Under the pieces are notes generated by a model. That model saw nothing but the letters and a program-made list of their open reading frames with translations, did not search any database and had not been told where the DNA came from. A stretch of 64,000 bases of DNA, from the NCBI GenBank assembly GCA_041920215.1, contig JAYRSJ010000019.1:23082-87081 (forward strand). The letters run 5' to 3'. This stretch comes from JAYRSJ01 sp041920215. GTDB lineage: Bacteria > Pseudomonadota > Gammaproteobacteria > Burkholderiales > Burkholderiaceae_C. A program made the position numbers and the translations under genes. Of the stretch, positions 1-8,339 are shown piece by piece (the stretch's first letter is position 1; each line of letters begins with the position of its first letter).

Positions 1-885
1 ATCCGCAGCCTTCTGGAGGCGGTGCTGGAGCCCTTCCAGCGCGACCCGGACGAGGAGCAGGAGCCCGAGGCTGAAGGCGTGATCCGCCTGGCCGTGGCCG
101 GTCGGCCCAATGTGGGCAAGAGTACCCTGATCAACACCTGGCTGGGCGAGGAACGTCTGGTGGCCTTCGACATGCCGGGCACCACCCGCGACGCGATCAG
201 CGTTCCCTTCGAGCGCAATGGCCAGAAGTTCGAGCTGATCGACACCGCCGGTCTGCGCCGCAAGGGCAAGGTCTTCGAGGCAATCGAGAAGTTCTCGGTG
301 GTCAAGACCCTGCAGGCGATTGCCGACGCGCATGTGGTGCTGTTGCTGCTGGATGCGACCCAGGGTGTGACCGACCAGGACGCGCACATTGCCGGTTACA
401 TCCTGGACAGCGGCCGTGCGGTGGTGCTGGCGATCAATAAATGGGATGCGATCGACAGCTACCAGCGCGAGCAGCTGCAGCGTTCGATCGAGCACCGGCT
501 GGCCTTCCTCAAGTTCGCGCCGCTGCACTACATCTCGGCGCTCAAGCGCCAGGGACTGGGGCCGCTGTGGAATGCGATGGCCGATGCCTACGCCTCGGCC
601 TACAAGAAGATGAGCACGCCGGTGCTGACGCGCCTGATCCAGGAAGCGGTGCAGCACCAGACGCCCAAGAAGCACGGCCATTTCCGGCCCAAGCTGCGCT
701 ATGCCCACCAGGGCGGCATGAATCCGCCCATCGTCGTAATCCACGGCAATTCGCTGGAGGGCATCACCGAGGTCTACAAGCGCTATCTGGAGGGACGTAT
801 ACGCGCCCACTTCAAGCTGGTGGGTACGCCGCTGAAGATCGAGCTGCGCTCGTCCAAGAATCCCTTCGCCGATCAGGACGCCTGA
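1..885 (+). CDS. der: GTPase Der (EngA), 5'-truncated by window edge
   Basis: This is the second half of Der, the double-domain GTPase needed for assembly of the 50S ribosomal subunit. The frame is open from the first base, so the first G domain lies upstream of the window. The second G domain is complete: P-loop GRPNVGKST, the switch region PGTTRDAI, the G3 motif DTAGLRRKGK and the G4 motif NKWD. The C-terminal KH-like domain follows and ends in SSKNPFADQDA. The KH-like domain binds RNA in this family. The next gene, hfq, begins 78 bases downstream. Identity is firm; only the start is missing. Confidence 0.96.
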   Translation: MRSLLEAVLEPFQRDPDEEQEPEAEGVIRLAVAGRPNVGKSTLINTWLGEERLVAFDMPGTTRDAISVPFERNGQKFELIDTAGLRRKGKVFEAIEKFSVVKTLQAIADAHVVLLLLDATQGVTDQDAHIAGYILDSGRAVVLAINKWDAIDSYQREQLQRSIEHRLAFLKFAPLHYISALKRQGLGPLWNAMADAYASAYKKMSTPVLTRLIQEAVQHQTPKKHGHFRPKLRYAHQGGMNPPIVVIHGNSLEGITEVYKRYLEGRIRAHFKLVGTPLKIELRSSKNPFADQDA

Positions 886-963
886 AGCAGCGGGGCAGGG
901 CTGCTGCCCCTGTGTTAAGGTGGCGACACTTCGGACTTTCCCTCACAACACGGAGCAAATATC

Positions 964-1212
964 GTGAGCAACAAAGGACAACTCTTGCAAGACCCGTTTC
1001 TGAACCTGCTGCGCAAGGAACATGTGCCGGTGTCCATCTACCTGGTCAACGGCATCAAGCTGCAAGGCCATATTGAGTCCTTTGATCAATACGTTGTGCT
1101 GCTTCGCAATACCGTCACCCAGATGGTCTACAAGCATGCGATCTCTACCGTGGTGCCCGGTCGTGCGGTGAATTTCCACGCAGCCGACGGCGGCGCCGGC
1201 GAGAACGCTTGA
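964..1212 (+). CDS. hfq: RNA chaperone Hfq
   Basis: Hfq forms a hexameric ring that pairs small RNAs with mRNAs. The 82-residue protein carries the Sm1 motif (region GIKLQGHIESFDQYVVLLR) and the Sm2 motif VYKHAISTVVP, with the conserved YKHA. The start is GTG at 964, supported by a GGAG Shine-Dalgarno eight bases upstream (952-955). The C-terminal tail is short and glycine/alanine rich. It lies between der and hflX, the usual proteobacterial hfq-hflX-hflKC neighbourhood. Confidence 0.97.
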   Translation: MSNKGQLLQDPFLNLLRKEHVPVSIYLVNGIKLQGHIESFDQYVVLLRNTVTQMVYKHAISTVVPGRAVNFHAADGGAGENA

Positions 1213-1246
1213 GTTTCTCCGTGGCCTACGGCCCCGACGCAAAGCC

Positions 1247-2482
1247 TTGAGTTCCTCCTCTGTTTCCACGCTGACGCCGCCGCCCTCCGAGGCGGCGCGT
1301 GCCATTCTCGTCGGTGTTGATTTCGGTCGCAGCGCCCATGGCAGCGGCAACTTCGATCCCACGCTGGATGAACTGGCCCTGCTGGCCGAATCGGCCGGTG
1401 ACGCCCCGGTGGCGCGCATCACCGCGCGCCGCCAGGCCCCCGACCCGGCGCTGTTCGTCGGTTCGGGCAAGGCCGACGAGATCAAGCTGCTGGTGCAGGC
1501 CCATCAGGCCCATACCGTGCTGTTCGATCAGGCCATCTCACCGGCCCAGCAGCGCAATCTGGAACGCGTGCTGGGCGTGCCGGTGGCCGATCGCACCGCG
1601 CTGATCCTCGAGATCTTCGCTGCCCGTGCCAAGAGCCATGAGGGCAAGCTGCAGGTCGAGCTGGCCCGCTTGCAGTACCTGGCCACCCGGCTGGTGCGGC
1701 GCTGGAGCCATCTGGAGCGCCAGAGCGGCGGCATCGGCATGCGCGGCGGTCCTGGCGAGGCTCAGATCGAGCTGGACCGGCGCATGATCGATGACCGCAT
1801 CAAGGTCACCAAGGAGCGGCTCAAGAAGGTGCAGCGCCAGCGCAGTACCCAGCGCCGTTCGCGCGAGCGCAACGAGGTGTTCCGCGTCTCGCTGGTGGGC
1901 TACACCAATGCCGGCAAGTCCACGCTGTTCAATGCCCTGGTCAAGGCGCGTGCCTATGCGGCCGATCAGCTCTTCGCCACGCTGGACACCACCACCCGCT
2001 CGCTCTATCTGGGCGAGGCGGGCTGCAGCGTCTCGCTGTCGGACACGGTGGGTTTCATCCGCGATCTGCCGCACAAGCTGGTCGAGGCCTTCAAGGCCAC
2101 CTTGCAGGAGGCGGCCGAGGCCGATCTGCTGCTGCATGTGGTCGACGCTGCCTCGCCGCTGCTGATGGAGCAGATGGTGGAGGTGGAGCGCGTGCTGGAC
2201 GAGATCGGCGCAGCCGATGTGCCGCAGCTGCTGGTCTACAACAAGCAGGACATGCTGGCGGACGATCAGCGGCCGCGTCAGGCGCAGGACTGGATAGAGC
2301 GCCCCAACGGCCAGCGCGTGCCGCGCGTTTTTGTCAGCGCCCTGAAGGGTGAGGGCCTGGATGTGTTGCGCAGCCAGATCGTGGCAGCCATGCGTGCGCA
2401 GGGCTTTCAGGGCGCCGACAGCTTGAATACGCAAGACCTGACACCATCTGAGGCGCAGCAAGCGCCGCAAGCATCCGAATGA
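1247..2482 (+). CDS. hflX: ribosome-associated GTPase HflX
   Basis: HflX is a GTPase that binds and splits stalled 70S ribosomes. The 411-residue protein has the N-terminal HflX domain with the glycine-rich segment SGGIGMRGGPGEAQIELDRR and a coiled region. The G domain follows, with P-loop GYTNAGKST, DTVGFIRDLP and NKQD. The reading frame starts with TTG at 1247, 35 bases after hfq; no closer ATG fits the conserved N-terminus. The stop overlaps the hflK start in an ATGA arrangement, so translation is probably coupled. Confidence 0.95.
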   Translation: MSSSSVSTLTPPPSEAARAILVGVDFGRSAHGSGNFDPTLDELALLAESAGDAPVARITARRQAPDPALFVGSGKADEIKLLVQAHQAHTVLFDQAISPAQQRNLERVLGVPVADRTALILEIFAARAKSHEGKLQVELARLQYLATRLVRRWSHLERQSGGIGMRGGPGEAQIELDRRMIDDRIKVTKERLKKVQRQRSTQRRSRERNEVFRVSLVGYTNAGKSTLFNALVKARAYAADQLFATLDTTTRSLYLGEAGCSVSLSDTVGFIRDLPHKLVEAFKATLQEAAEADLLLHVVDAASPLLMEQMVEVERVLDEIGAADVPQLLVYNKQDMLADDQRPRQAQDWIERPNGQRVPRVFVSALKGEGLDVLRSQIVAAMRAQGFQGADSLNTQDLTPSEAQQAPQASE

Positions 2483-3804
2483 CAGGCAAGAGCATGAATA
2501 CATACGAGTCCAGCGCGAGCCCAACCGGTTCCCGGCTTGGTGCGGCTGCGGCCGCCGCTGCCGCCCTGGCCCAGGGGCTGGCGTCCCGCGCACTGCCGCA
2601 GGGCTGGCGGGCCGGTCGCCATCTGAACAACGGGCGCAACGACGGCCCGCCCGATCTCGACGAGCTGTGGCGCGACTTCAATCGCAAGCTCTCTGGCATG
2701 TTCGGTGGCAAGGGGGGGGGCGGTGTTCCGCCGAGCAATAGCGGGGGGGGCGGCAACTTCCAGCCTGATATGAAGAGTGCCGGCATCGGCATCGGCCTGA
2801 TTGCCGGCGTGGTGCTGGTGGGCTGGCTGGCCAGTGGCTTCTTCATCGTGCAGGAAGGTCAGCAGGCCGTGGTGACCTCCTTCGGCAAGTACGCCAAGAC
2901 GGTGGATGCGGGCTTCCAGTGGCGCCTGCCTTATCCCTTCCAGGCTAATGAGACGGTGCCGGTGACCCAGCTACGCTCGGTCGAGGTCGGACGTACCGGC
3001 GTGGTCCAGGCTACCGGCCTGCGTGATTCCTCGATGCTGACCCAGGACGAGAACATCGTCGATATCCGCTTCACCGTGCAGTACCGACTGAAGGATGCGC
3101 GTGACTATCTGTTTGAGAACACCCGTCCCGACGAGGCGGTCGTGCAGGCCGCCGAATCGGCGGTGCGCGAAATCGTCGGCAAGAGCCTGATGGATTCGGT
3201 GCTCTACGAGCAGCGCGACGCGATCGCTACCGAACTGATGCAGTCGGTGCAGAATCAGCTCGATCGGCTCAAGGCCGGCATCCTGGTGGTCAATATCAAT
3301 GTGCAGAGCGTGCAGGCACCCGAGCAGGTGCAGGCTTCGTTCGACGACGCGGTCAAGGCCGGTGCCGACCGCGAGCGCTTGAAGAACGAGGGCCAGGCCT
3401 ATGCCAACGATGTGATTCCCAAGGCCCAGGGCACGGCAGCGCGTCTGCGCGAGGAGGCCGAGGGCTACAAGGCGCGTGTCGTCGCGCAGGCCGAGGGTGA
3501 TGCGCAGCGCTTCCGCAGCGTGCTGACCGAGTACCAGAAGGCGCCTGCGGTGACCCGCGACCGCCTCTATATTGACACGATGCAGCAGGTTTACTCCAAT
3601 GTTAGCAAGGTGATGGTGGAGAGCCGCAGCGGCTCCAACCTGCTCTACCTGCCGCTGGACAAGCTGATGCAGCAATCGGGCGGTTCCGGCGTCACTGCCA
3701 GTCCGCCGGTACCGGCCGCCGTGCCTGACAGCACGGTGCCCAGCGGCAATATCGATGTTCGTTCGCGTGACGGCCTTCGCAGCCGTGACCGCGAAAGCCG
3801 CTGA
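2479..3804 (+). CDS. hflK: FtsH protease modulator HflK
   Basis: HflK, with HflC, forms the membrane cage around the AAA protease FtsH. Residues about 98-118 form a single transmembrane segment (GIGLIAGVVLVGWLASGFF). The SPFH/band-7 domain follows, then a helical region rich in E and R, and a variable C-terminus. The N-terminus carries about 50 extra residues with an alanine run, before the usual GPPDLDELWRDFNRKL segment. Glycine linkers at residues 76-90 are encoded by G9 and G8 homopolymers (2712-2720 and 2743-2750). The ATG overlaps the hflX stop; a second ATG at 2494 is an alternative start. Confidence 0.95.
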   Translation: MTGKSMNTYESSASPTGSRLGAAAAAAAALAQGLASRALPQGWRAGRHLNNGRNDGPPDLDELWRDFNRKLSGMFGGKGGGGVPPSNSGGGGNFQPDMKSAGIGIGLIAGVVLVGWLASGFFIVQEGQQAVVTSFGKYAKTVDAGFQWRLPYPFQANETVPVTQLRSVEVGRTGVVQATGLRDSSMLTQDENIVDIRFTVQYRLKDARDYLFENTRPDEAVVQAAESAVREIVGKSLMDSVLYEQRDAIATELMQSVQNQLDRLKAGILVVNINVQSVQAPEQVQASFDDAVKAGADRERLKNEGQAYANDVIPKAQGTAARLREEAEGYKARVVAQAEGDAQRFRSVLTEYQKAPAVTRDRLYIDTMQQVYSNVSKVMVESRSGSNLLYLPLDKLMQQSGGSGVTASPPVPAAVPDSTVPSGNIDVRSRDGLRSRDRESR

Positions 3805-3819
3805 TCAGAGGACTTACAG

Positions 3820-4710
3820 ATGAATCGCATCGCTCCCGTTCTCATCGGCGCCCTGATCGCCTTGATGATCGCCAGCTCGACCCTGTTCGTGGTCGACCAG
3901 CGCCAGGTGGCTGTGGTCTACGCCCTGGGCGAGATTAAGGAAGTGGTCACCGAGCCCGGCCTGAAGTTCAAGCTGCCGCCGCCTTTCCAGAATGTCGTGT
4001 TCCTGGATCGCCGCATGCAGACCCTGGACAGCCCGGAGTCGCGCCCTATCTTCACCGCCGAAAAGAAAAGTTTGGTGATCGACTGGCTGGTCAAGTGGCG
4101 CGTCACCGATCCGCGTCAGTTCATCCGCAACAGCGGCACCGATATGCGCAATGTCGAGAACCGCCTCAGCCCCATCGTGCAGGCGGCGCTCAACGAGGAA
4201 GTGACCAAGCGCACCGTGCGTGCGGTGTTGGCCACCGAGCGCGAGAAGGTCATGCGTGACGTGCTGAGCCGCCTGTCTGACGAGGCCAAGCAGTTCGGCA
4301 TCGAGGTGGTCGATGTGCGGATCAAGCGTGTGGACTTCTCGGCCAATATCACGGAGGCGGTCTACAACCGCATGAAGTCGGAACGCCAGCGGGTGGCCAA
4401 CGAGCTGCGCTCGACCGGCGCGGCCGAGGGCGAGAAGATCCGCGCTGATGCGGACCGCCAGCGCGAGGTCATCGTCGCCGAGGCTTATCGCGATGCGCAG
4501 AAGATCAAGGGTGAAGGCGATGCCCGCGCCTCCGCGCTCTATGCCGATGCCTTCGGTCGCGATCCGGCTTTTGCCCAGTTCTATCGCTCGCTGGAGGCCT
4601 ATCGGTCGAGCTTCCGCAACAAGAGCGATGTGATGGTGGTTGATCCCAGCAGCGAGTTCTTCAAGGCCATGCGCGGCAACAGCGTCGCGACGCCGGCCAA
4701 GCCGCGCTGA
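3820..4710 (+). CDS. hflC: FtsH protease modulator HflC
   Basis: HflC is the partner of HflK in the periplasm-facing FtsH regulatory complex. The 296-residue protein has an N-terminal signal anchor (VLIGALIALMIASSTLFVV). The SPFH domain follows, containing DRRMQTLDSPESRP and the conserved SERQRVANELRSTGAAEGEKI region. It starts 15 bases after hflK and shares its operon. Length and motifs are typical. Confidence 0.96.
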   Translation: MNRIAPVLIGALIALMIASSTLFVVDQRQVAVVYALGEIKEVVTEPGLKFKLPPPFQNVVFLDRRMQTLDSPESRPIFTAEKKSLVIDWLVKWRVTDPRQFIRNSGTDMRNVENRLSPIVQAALNEEVTKRTVRAVLATEREKVMRDVLSRLSDEAKQFGIEVVDVRIKRVDFSANITEAVYNRMKSERQRVANELRSTGAAEGEKIRADADRQREVIVAEAYRDAQKIKGEGDARASALYADAFGRDPAFAQFYRSLEAYRSSFRNKSDVMVVDPSSEFFKAMRGNSVATPAKPR

Positions 4711-4724
4711 GCGGGCTGGGAGCC

Positions 4725-4913
4725 ATGGGCGACAGCCTGTTGCTGGCATTGGGCCTGATGCTGCTCATCGAGGGCCTGCTGCCGCTGCTGAATCCGGCGC
4801 TATGGCGCCAGGTCTTCAGCCGCATGCTGGCGATGAGCGACGGCCAGCTGCGCTTCGTCGGTCTGGCCAGTCTGCTGGCCGGTGGCTTGCTGCTGTTGCT
4901 GAGTGGCGGCTGA
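4725..4913 (+). CDS. DUF2065 small inner-membrane protein
   Basis: The 62-residue protein consists almost entirely of two hydrophobic helices (LLLALGLMLLIEGLLPLLNP and the C-terminal GLASLLAGGLLLLLSGG) joined by a short basic loop. Small DUF2065 (YjeT-like) proteins are commonly found immediately after hflC, and the position and topology match. It begins 14 bases after hflC. Its biochemical role is unknown. Confidence 0.85.
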   Translation: MGDSLLLALGLMLLIEGLLPLLNPALWRQVFSRMLAMSDGQLRFVGLASLLAGGLLLLLSGG

Positions 4914-4995
4914 AAACCCGGCTTGACGCTGCGCAGGGCTCGCGTCTGCGCCTTGCGCCGGTACAATGCCGGTTTTAACCGCCCCTGAAACGTTC

Positions 4996-6162
4996 ATGTC
5001 CTCTGCTTGGCTGCTGCCCGAGCATATTGCCGATGTCCTGCCGTCTCAGGCGCGCCGCATCGAGGAGCTTCGCCGTGATCTGCTGGACATGGCGCGCTCC
5101 TACGGATGCGAGCTGGTCATGCCGCCGCTGCTAGAGCATCTGGAATCCTTGCTGTCCGGTACCGGACGCGAGCTCGATCTCAAGACCTTCAAGCTGGTGG
5201 ACCAGCTCTCGGGACGCAGCCTTGGCGTGCGCGCCGACACCACGCCCCAGGTCGCCCGCATAGATGCCCATCTGCTGAACCGCGCCGGCGTGACCCGTCT
5301 GTGCTACTGCGGTCCGGTGCTGCACACCCGCCCGGCAGGTCTGCATGCCACCCGCGAGCCGCTGCAGTTCGGCGTCGAGATCTATGGCCATGCCGGCCTG
5401 GAGGCCGACCTGGAAGTGCAGGAGCTGGCCCTGGACGCCTTGCAGCGCATCGGCATGGGCGGTCTGCTGATCGACCTCGGCGATGCGCGCCTGGTGCGTG
5501 GTGTGCTCGGGGATGCGCGCATCGACCCTGCGCAGCTGGACGAGATCGTCGCGGCCCTGGCCAGCAAGGACGGCGCTGCGCTGCAGGGCCTGTGCCGCGG
5601 CCTGCCCTCGGCGGTGGGCGAGGGCCTGCAGGCCTTGCTGTCGCTGTACGGTGGTGTCGAGGTGCTGGCTCTGGCACGGGCACGCCTGGGCTCGCATCCG
5701 CTGGTGCAAGCAGCGCTGCAGGATCTGGAATGGCTGGCCAACCATCTGCGCGCCACCCATCCGGAGGTCTCGGTCGGCTTCGATCTGGCCGATCTGAGCG
5801 GCTATGCCTACTACAGCGGCGTGCGCTTCGCGCTCTATGCCGCCGGCTCCAGCGATGCGGTCTCGCGCGGTGGGCGCTATGACGAGGTCGGCGCGGTCTT
5901 CGGTCGCCGCCGCCCGGCAGTGGGCTTCAGCCTGGATCTGAAGAACCTGGTCGGCCTGGTGCCGGCGACGCCGCTGCGTGCGGCCGTGCGTGCGCCCTGG
6001 GGCGAGGATGGCGGGCTGCGCGCGGCGATACGCCGGCTGCGCGAACAGGGCGAGACGGTGGTCTGCGTGCTGCCAGGTCATGAGCACGAAGGCGACGAGT
6101 TCGAATGCGACCGGGAACTGGTAGGCATCGACGGTCAATGGGTTTTGCGTGCGCTCGGCTGA
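4996..6162 (+). CDS. hisZ: ATP phosphoribosyltransferase regulatory subunit HisZ
   Basis: HisZ is a paralogue of histidyl-tRNA synthetase that lacks aminoacylation. It activates the short form of HisG, the first enzyme of histidine synthesis. The class II synthetase-like core is visible, with motif-2-like region GPVLHTRPAGLHATREPLQFG and the C-terminal GGRYDEVGAVFGRRRPAVGFSLD. The ATG at 4996 (MSSAWLLPEHIADVLP) fits the family. An upstream in-frame ATG at 4966 overlaps a TACAAT element (4962-4967) that may be the -10, which argues against it. purA follows, as is common in Burkholderiales. Confidence 0.93.
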   Translation: MSSAWLLPEHIADVLPSQARRIEELRRDLLDMARSYGCELVMPPLLEHLESLLSGTGRELDLKTFKLVDQLSGRSLGVRADTTPQVARIDAHLLNRAGVTRLCYCGPVLHTRPAGLHATREPLQFGVEIYGHAGLEADLEVQELALDALQRIGMGGLLIDLGDARLVRGVLGDARIDPAQLDEIVAALASKDGAALQGLCRGLPSAVGEGLQALLSLYGGVEVLALARARLGSHPLVQAALQDLEWLANHLRATHPEVSVGFDLADLSGYAYYSGVRFALYAAGSSDAVSRGGRYDEVGAVFGRRRPAVGFSLDLKNLVGLVPATPLRAAVRAPWGEDGGLRAAIRRLREQGETVVCVLPGHEHEGDEFECDRELVGIDGQWVLRALG

Positions 6163-6201
6163 GCGGTCGCGGCTTTTCAATAGTTTTAGCGGGTATCAAT
6201 C

Positions 6202-7536
6202 ATGCACAGCGAGATCGCGCGTGGACGCAATGTGGTCGTCGTCGGCACCCAGTGGGGTGACGAGGGCAAGGGCAAGGTGGTGGACTGGATGACGCCCCAT
6301 GCCCAGGGCGTGGTGCGCTTCCAGGGTGGTCACAACGCCGGTCATACCCTGGTGATCAAGGGCGTCAAGACCGCTCTGCAGCTGATTCCCTCAGGCATCA
6401 TGCGCGACGGCGTGGCCTGCTATATCGGCAATGGCGTGGTGTTGGACCCCACCCATCTGCTCGGCGAGATCGAGCGCCTGGAAAAGGCCGGTGTCGAGGT
6501 GCGCTCGCGTCTGTACATCAGCGAATCCTGCCCCTTGATCTTGCCCTTCCATGTTGAGGTGGACAAGGCTCGTGAAGCGCTGCGCGAGAGCAGCGGCAGC
6601 GGCAAGATCGGCACCACCGGCAAGGGCATCGGCCCGGCCTACGAAGACAAGGTCGCCCGCCGGGCGCTGCGCGTGCAGGATTTGAAGCACCCCGAGCGTT
6701 TCGCCAAGAAGCTCAAGGAACTGCTGGAACTGCACAATTTCGCGCTGACCGGCTATTTGAAGAGTGGCGCCCTGGAGTTCCAGCCCATCTTCGATCAGGC
6801 CATGAAGATGGCCGAGGCGATCAAGCCCATGATGGCCGATGTGGGCTATATGCTGCACAAGGCCCACCAGGCCGGGCAGAACCTGCTGTTCGAAGGTGCG
6901 CAAGGCACCTTGCTGGACATCGACCATGGCACCTACCCCTATGTGACCTCCAGCAACTGCGTGGCCGGCAATGCCGCCGCCGGTGCTGGCGTGGGGCCGC
7001 AGATGCTGCACTACATGCTGGGCATCACCAAGGCCTACGCCACCCGTGTCGGCTCAGGCCCATTCCCGACCGAACTCGACTGGGAGACCGAGGGCACTGT
7101 GGGTCATCACCTCTCCACCGTCGGCCAGGAGAAGGGCACCGTGACCGGGCGCGCGCGCCGCTGCGGCTGGCTGGATGCGGCTGCCCTGAAGCGTTCCATC
7201 ATCATCAACGGCATCAGCGGTCTGTGCATGACCAAGCTCGATGTGTTGGATGGCCTGACCGAGGTGCAGATGTGCGTCGGTTACGAGTTGGACGGCAAGA
7301 CCGTCGACATACTCCCGCTGGACGCCGACGAGATCAGCGCCTGCAAGCCGGTCTTCGAGACCTTCCCGGGCTGGGCTGAGAGCACCGCCGGCGTGACCGA
7401 ATGGGACAAGCTACCCTTGAATGCGCGCCGCTATCTGGAGCGTGTGCAGCAGGTGGCCGGCACGCCGATCGCGATGGTTTCCACCGGGCCTGACCGCGAT
7501 CACACCATCGTCTTGCAGCATCCCTTCAAGGCCTGA
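6202..7536 (+). CDS. purA: adenylosuccinate synthetase
   Basis: PurA condenses IMP and aspartate, using GTP, to adenylosuccinate in AMP synthesis. The 444-residue protein opens with the GTP-binding loop GTQWGDEGKGK. It contains the catalytic GGHNAGHT region, the conserved GTTGKGIGPAYEDK, and the C-terminal STGPDRDHTIV signature. It starts 39 bases after hisZ on the same strand. Confidence 0.98.
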   Translation: MHSEIARGRNVVVVGTQWGDEGKGKVVDWMTPHAQGVVRFQGGHNAGHTLVIKGVKTALQLIPSGIMRDGVACYIGNGVVLDPTHLLGEIERLEKAGVEVRSRLYISESCPLILPFHVEVDKAREALRESSGSGKIGTTGKGIGPAYEDKVARRALRVQDLKHPERFAKKLKELLELHNFALTGYLKSGALEFQPIFDQAMKMAEAIKPMMADVGYMLHKAHQAGQNLLFEGAQGTLLDIDHGTYPYVTSSNCVAGNAAAGAGVGPQMLHYMLGITKAYATRVGSGPFPTELDWETEGTVGHHLSTVGQEKGTVTGRARRCGWLDAAALKRSIIINGISGLCMTKLDVLDGLTEVQMCVGYELDGKTVDILPLDADEISACKPVFETFPGWAESTAGVTEWDKLPLNARRYLERVQQVAGTPIAMVSTGPDRDHTIVLQHPFKA

Positions 7537-7568
7537 CACCCCAAGCTATCCAAAGAGGAGCCTCATCC

Positions 7569-8090
7569 ATGTTGACCGACGACGGCAAGCATCTGTACGT
7601 GTCCTGGGACGAATACCATCTGCTGATCGAACGCCTGGCGCTGAAGGTGCATGCCTCTGGCTGGGAGTTTGACCAGATCCTGTGCCTGGCCCGTGGGGGC
7701 ATGCGCCCTGGCGACGTACTGTCGCGTGTCTTCGACAAGCCGCTGGGCATCATGTCCACCAGTTCCTACCGCGCCGAGGCGGGCACCATCCAGGGCCGAC
7801 TGGACATTGCCAAGTACATCACCATGCCCAAGGGTGAGTTGGCGGGCCGCGTGCTGCTGGTCGATGATCTGGCTGATTCGGGCGTCACGCTGAAGGCCGT
7901 GGTGGAGCGTCTGCGTGGCATGCCGGCGATCGCCGAACTGCGCTCGGCGGTGATCTGGACCAAGGGTGTGTCCAGCTACACACCGGACTATTACGTCGAA
8001 ATGCTGGAGACCAGCCCTTGGATTCACCAGCCCTTCGAGGAGTATGACGATATGCGGCCGGACGCGCTGGCCAAGAAGTTCGTCGTCTGA
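7569..8090 (+). CDS. phosphoribosyltransferase (xanthine/guanine type)
   Basis: The 173-residue protein has the type I phosphoribosyltransferase fold. The PRPP-binding loop is VLLVDDLADSGVTL, and an upstream CLARGGMRPGDVLSR segment is typical of Gpt-like purine salvage enzymes. The substrate base cannot be decided from the sequence. An AGAGGAG Shine-Dalgarno lies just before the ATG at 7569. The gene follows purA by 32 bases, consistent with a purine-metabolism operon, and a rho-independent terminator follows the stop. Confidence 0.85.
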   Translation: MLTDDGKHLYVSWDEYHLLIERLALKVHASGWEFDQILCLARGGMRPGDVLSRVFDKPLGIMSTSSYRAEAGTIQGRLDIAKYITMPKGELAGRVLLVDDLADSGVTLKAVVERLRGMPAIAELRSAVIWTKGVSSYTPDYYVEMLETSPWIHQPFEEYDDMRPDALAKKFVV

Positions 8091-8110
8091 GCGCGATGGC
8101 CATAGCAGCG

Positions 8111-8146
8111 AAGCCGACCCTGTCCTGTGCAGTGGTCGGCTTTGTT
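8111..8146 (+). terminator. rho-independent terminator after the phosphoribosyltransferase gene
   Basis: A perfect 9-bp inverted repeat, AAGCCGACC (8111-8119) and GGTCGGCTT (8134-8142), is followed by TTGTTG. It lies 20 bases after the stop and closes the hisZ-purA-phosphoribosyltransferase transcript. Confidence 0.75.
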
Positions 8147-8201
8147 GTATCTGTCGCAGCAAACAAGCGCCCGGCCGTTGCCGGCGCTTGGAGAAATGAA
8201 A

Positions 8202-8226
8202 AAGGCCAGCACAATGTGCTGGCCTT
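8202..8226 (-). terminator. terminator of tRNA-Leu
   Basis: An 11-bp perfect stem, AAGGCCAGCAC (8202-8212) and GTGCTGGCCTT (8216-8226), has a 3-base loop. On the minus strand it is followed by TTTTTC, a good U-tract, nine bases past the CCA end of the tRNA. A second, weaker GC-rich hairpin lies at about 8164-8190. Confidence 0.8.
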
Positions 8227-8234
8227 ATCAATCT

Positions 8235-8320
<86 letters not shown>

Positions 8321-8339
8321 AGTGACCAATAGCAAAAAG

